NCBI GenBank assembly: GCA_947632625.1 | Contig: CANRPZ010000047.1 | Span: forward strand, 1-9,395 | Reading direction: 5' to 3' | DNA: 9,395 nucleotides | Source: an uncultured Bacilli bacterium | GTDB taxonomy: Bacteria > Bacillota_I > Bacilli_A > RF39 > UBA660 | Shown: one piece after another, positions 7,695 through 9,395 of the stretch | How positions within the stretch are numbered: position 1 is the first letter of the stretch | How the letters are laid out: every line of letters begins with the position of its first letter | Notes under the pieces: generated by a model | Database searches by the model: none | What the model saw: only the letters and a program-made list of their open reading frames with translations | What the model was told of the DNA's origin: nothing | Program-made: the position numbers and the translations under genes

Positions 7695-8376
7695 TTTAAA
7701 ATCTAATAAAAATTTAAAGGAGATTTTAGAATATAAAAAAGCTCTAAAAGATTTACCTTTACATCATTTAGAATTTGTCTTATTCCCTTCAACTTTGTAT
7801 TTACCTTTCTTTTATGATGCTTCTTATAAAGTAGGTTCTCAAAATATGTCTACATCTTTAAATAAACCTTTAACAGGGGAAATTCTAGCCCATCAATTAA
7901 CAAGTTTAAATGTAAAATACGTTTTATTAAATCATTCCGAAGCTCATGAAAATTCCGAAGATATACTTTTAAAAATTAAGAACGCTACCAAAAACCATTT
8001 AAAGGTTGTTCTTTGCATTGGTGAAGAAAAAGAAGCAAGTAAAGAAGACGTCTTAAAGGAAATTATTCCCCGTTTATTTTCTTTTTTAAACGCTCTTAAT
8101 GAAGAAGAGAGAAAAAACATAATAGTTGCTTATGAACCACTTTGGGCGATTAATAACCAAAATATTAATTCTATAGAAAACATTAACGAAATTATAAAGG
8201 AATTAAAACAAGAAATCAAAAAAGTATTTACTTTAGATAGTGAAATAGTATATGGTGGGGGAATAAACGAAACTAATTTTTTAGAACTTTCAAAATGTGA
8301 CAATATTGATGGATTTTTACTTGGAAATTATGCCATTAATCCTGAAAATATTTGGAAAATAATAAAAATGTTATAA
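7675..8376 (+). CDS. tpiA: Triosephosphate isomerase, divergent and short
   Basis: 233 residues against about 250 usually. It interconverts dihydroxyacetone phosphate and glyceraldehyde 3-phosphate, feeding the upstream gap. Catalytic residues are kept: Asn7 and Lys9 in CNLKSN (usually NWKMN), His87 in LLNHSEAH (usually IGHSERR), and Glu154 in AYEPLWAI. YGGGINETN (193-201) and DGFLLGNYAINPE (212-224) replace the usual YGGSVxxxN and DGxLVGGASLxxE. The mobile loop-6 sequence after WAI is NNQ, not GTG. The segment after His87 is shortened. The start is TTG at 7675, supported by GGAGG (7661-7665) 9 bases upstream and by the N-terminal MKYLMCNLK, which places Asn and Lys correctly. It overlaps pgk by 20 bp, suggesting translational coupling. 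Position after gap-pgk strengthens the call. No terminator hairpin is obvious after it. Confidence 0.88.
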   Translation: MKYLMCNLKSNKNLKEILEYKKALKDLPLHHLEFVLFPSTLYLPFFYDASYKVGSQNMSTSLNKPLTGEILAHQLTSLNVKYVLLNHSEAHENSEDILLKIKNATKNHLKVVLCIGEEKEASKEDVLKEIIPRLFSFLNALNEEERKNIIVAYEPLWAINNQNINSIENINEIIKELKQEIKKVFTLDSEIVYGGGINETNFLELSKCDNIDGFLLGNYAINPENIWKIIKML

Positions 8377-8378
8377 AA

Positions 8379-8385
8379 TTCGACA
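8379..8385 (-). promoter_or_regulatory. Spo0A box upstream of spo0A
   Basis: TTCGACA here is the exact reverse complement of the 0A box TGTCGAA, the consensus bound by phosphorylated Spo0A. It begins 2 bases after the tpiA stop and about 105 bases before the spo0A start. A near match, TTTGACA (TGTCAAA on the minus strand, one mismatch), begins at 8399, 20 bases further on, about two helical turns away. With Spo0A encoded immediately downstream, autoregulation is a reasonable inference; whether it activates or represses cannot be read. Confidence 0.6.
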
Positions 8386-8422
8386 ATGTTTTACAGCATT
8401 TGACATAACATTTCAAAACATT
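8385..8422. repeat. 8-bp inverted repeat in the spo0A leader region
   Basis: AATGTTTT (8385-8392) and AAAACATT (8415-8422) are perfect reverse complements around 22 bases. The repeat abuts the Spo0A box and encloses the TTTGACA near match. The weak A/T stem and long loop make it a poor terminator; an operator for a dimeric protein is possible, and chance cannot be excluded in DNA this A+T-rich. Confidence 0.4.
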
Positions 8423-8448
8423 TTCTAGTATTTTAGCTTTTTCTTTTT

Positions 8449-8460
8449 TATAATGAATTT
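8449..8460 (+). promoter_or_regulatory. Putative spo0A promoter -10 region
   Basis: TATAAT at 8449-8454 is a perfect sigma-A -10 hexamer, 36 bases before the start codon. No -35-like hexamer lies 16-18 bases upstream (2 of 6 matches at best), which suggests dependence on an activator. The overlapping AATGAATTT (8452-8460) also fits the sigma-H -10 consensus RnnGAATww, and spo0A has a sigma-H promoter in Bacillus, but no sigma-H -35 (AGGA core) is seen, so that reading is weaker. Confidence 0.5.
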
Positions 8461-8490
8461 GCGTGCAGTAAAAAGGAAAAAGGAGAAGAA

Positions 8491-9255
8491 ATGAAAACAA
8501 CAATTAGAGCGCTTTTGATTGATGACTCAACATCAATAGTAGAAAAAGCCAACGAGTATTTTAGTAGTCACGCAGTAATAAAGGTAGTAAAAAGCTGTAC
8601 ATCTGGTAAGGAAGGCTTGGAATATATATTAAATCATCAAGATGATTTTGATTTTCTTTTAATGGATATTATCATGCCAGAGGTGGATGGTATAAGTATT
8701 TTAGAAGAAATGCAAAAAAATAATATTCAAAAGAAAACAATCATCCTATCAAGTTATGGAAAAGAAGAGGCGATGCGTTTAGTAAAAGAGTATCAAGTCG
8801 ATTACTTTATGCTAAAACCAATTGATATGTCTATTCTTGAGAAAAGAATACTAGGTGTAGAAAGTATTAACGAAGAAATGGCCGAAACCAAAAACAATAA
8901 AATAGAATTAGCAATTAGTAAGTTATTGCATTCACTTGGCATTCCTTCCCATATAAGAGGTTATCAATACATTCGTGAAAGTATTTATATGATGTATGAA
9001 AATCCTGATATGATTGGTGGAGTTACCAAGTGTATTTATCCAGAGGTTGCCATACGTTATGATACAACAGCAAGTCGAGTTGAAAGGGCTATTCGCCATG
9101 CAATTGAGGTAAGCTGGGCTAGAGGAGATTATGAACTGATGGATGAGCTTTTTGGTCATAGTGTTGACTTTGATAGAAGCAAACCTACAAATTCAGAATT
9201 TATTGCTACTTTAGCAGACAACTTAAGATTAAATAAAGAATTAGCATATGCATAA
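8491..9255 (+). CDS. spo0A: Spo0A, sporulation master response regulator
   Basis: 254 residues, slightly shorter than the 267 of Bacillus subtilis, mostly through a short linker. Phosphorylated Spo0A binds 0A boxes and controls entry into sporulation and other stationary-phase programs. Receiver domain 1 to about 122: acidic pair Asp11/Asp12, phosphoacceptor Asp59 in LLMDIIMPEVDG, Ser87 at the switch Thr/Ser position, Lys109 in MLKP. The C-terminal DNA-binding domain, about 138-254, has the Spo0A-specific LGIPSHIRGYQYIRESI, the recognition-helix block TTASRVERAIRHAIEVSWAR (192-211) and KPTNSEFIATLADNLRL (231-247), nearly identical to characterised Spo0A, so the same DNA site is expected. AAGGAG at 8480-8485 is 5 bases from the ATG. 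It is monocistronic by appearance: own -10 upstream, terminator directly after. spoIVB, its usual upstream neighbour, is absent; tpiA is there instead. No phosphorelay kinase or Spo0F is in the window. Confidence 0.97.
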   Translation: MKTTIRALLIDDSTSIVEKANEYFSSHAVIKVVKSCTSGKEGLEYILNHQDDFDFLLMDIIMPEVDGISILEEMQKNNIQKKTIILSSYGKEEAMRLVKEYQVDYFMLKPIDMSILEKRILGVESINEEMAETKNNKIELAISKLLHSLGIPSHIRGYQYIRESIYMMYENPDMIGGVTKCIYPEVAIRYDTTASRVERAIRHAIEVSWARGDYELMDELFGHSVDFDRSKPTNSEFIATLADNLRLNKELAYA

Positions 9256-9283
9256 GGTAACATCAGTGGTTATCTTTTTTTTT
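9254..9283 (+). terminator. Intrinsic terminator of spo0A
   Basis: AAGGTAAC (9254-9261) pairs with GTTATCTT (9269-9276) as an 8-bp stem with one G-U pair and a 7-base loop, followed by a T run to 9283. It overlaps the last two bases of the spo0A stop codon, so transcription ends immediately after the gene. Confidence 0.8.
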
Positions 9284-9293
9284 GCGTAAATGA

Positions 9294-9322
9294 TTGAAAA
9301 AAATAGACCTTTTTGATACAAT
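9294..9322 (+). promoter_or_regulatory. Strong sigma-A promoter for the right-edge gene
   Basis: TTGAAA (9294-9299) and TACAAT (9317-9322) are separated by exactly 17 bases, and TGA directly precedes the -10, forming an extended -10 (TGnTACAAT). Each hexamer matches consensus at 5 of 6 positions. It lies just after the spo0A terminator and about 28 bases before the next ATG, so that gene is a separate transcription unit. Confidence 0.75.
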
Positions 9323-9349
9323 AAAGTTAACATAGGAGGAAAAAGAATT

Positions 9350-9395
9350 ATGAAGAAAAGAAATAGAATCCTCCCAACCGAAAGTAGCTTCGGGG
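9350..9395 (+). CDS. Start of an unrecognised gene, cut by the right edge
   Basis: An ATG at 9350 follows a strong SD, AGGAGG (9334-9339), with a 10-base gap, and a consensus promoter. Only 15 codons are visible, giving MKKRNRILPTESSFG, basic at the N-terminus, with no hydrophobic signal peptide in the visible part. This is too short to assign a family. The promoter and SD make it likely to be a real gene. Confidence 0.6.
   Translation, partial: MKKRNRILPTESSFG

Noticed and set aside
8400..8431. TTGACA at 8400 as a -35 for spo0A
   Set aside because: The nearest -10-like hexamer, TAGTAT at 8426, is 20 bases away and the perfect TATAAT is 43 bases away; neither spacing works.
8932..9159. 75-codon minus-strand frame inside spo0A
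   Set aside because: Antisense to the conserved Spo0A DNA-binding domain; no supporting signals.

Overview
The window is strongly A+T-rich, densely coded DNA from a low-GC Gram-positive bacterium (Bacillota, Bacilli-like). WhiA, a ClpP of Bacillus type, a gap-pgk-tpi operon and a clear Spo0A support this. Spo0A implies an endospore-forming lineage or one descended from spore formers. Tryptophan is always encoded by TGG, and clpP ends with TGA exactly at its expected C-terminus, so the standard bacterial code applies, not the Mycoplasma code. The large surface protein at the left resembles proteins I associate with uncultured gut Bacillota; that placement is recollection, not a computed result.

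Layout, left to right. Bases 1-2139 (+) are the 3' part of a membrane-anchored surface protein: a transmembrane helix, a LamG/concanavalin-like domain, and a C-terminal domain resembling the formylglycine-generating-enzyme/C-type-lectin fold with eight paired cysteines. whiA (2193-3128, +) has its own extended -10 promoter. clpP (3116-3679, -) converges on whiA and overlaps its 3' end by 13 bp. Across a 136-bp divergent spacer starts a rightward cluster at 3816-8376: a TGS-domain nucleoside (uridine-type) kinase, gap, pgk and tpiA. It is tightly packed, with SD sites in 11-16 bp gaps and a 20-bp pgk/tpiA overlap. spo0A (8491-9255, +) follows a 114-bp spacer carrying a perfect Spo0A box and an inverted repeat, and ends at a good intrinsic terminator (9254-9283). 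A consensus promoter and SD then lead into an unrecognised gene that runs off the right edge.

How it fits together. GAPDH, PGK and TPI form the triose-phosphate part of lower glycolysis. The order whiA, clpP, gap, pgk, tpiA recalls Staphylococcus and Listeria, but clpP is inverted, the usual repressor gene cggR/gapR is absent with the TGS-kinase in its place, and pgm/eno do not follow. PGK and especially TPI are divergent at conserved motifs while keeping their main catalytic residues. Spo0A appears autoregulated and is not next to its usual partner spoIVB. I see no phage genes, insertion sequences, CRISPR array, tRNA or rRNA. Most of the window is conserved core genome; the less explained parts are the surface protein, the TGS-kinase in the glycolytic operon, and the spo0A control region.
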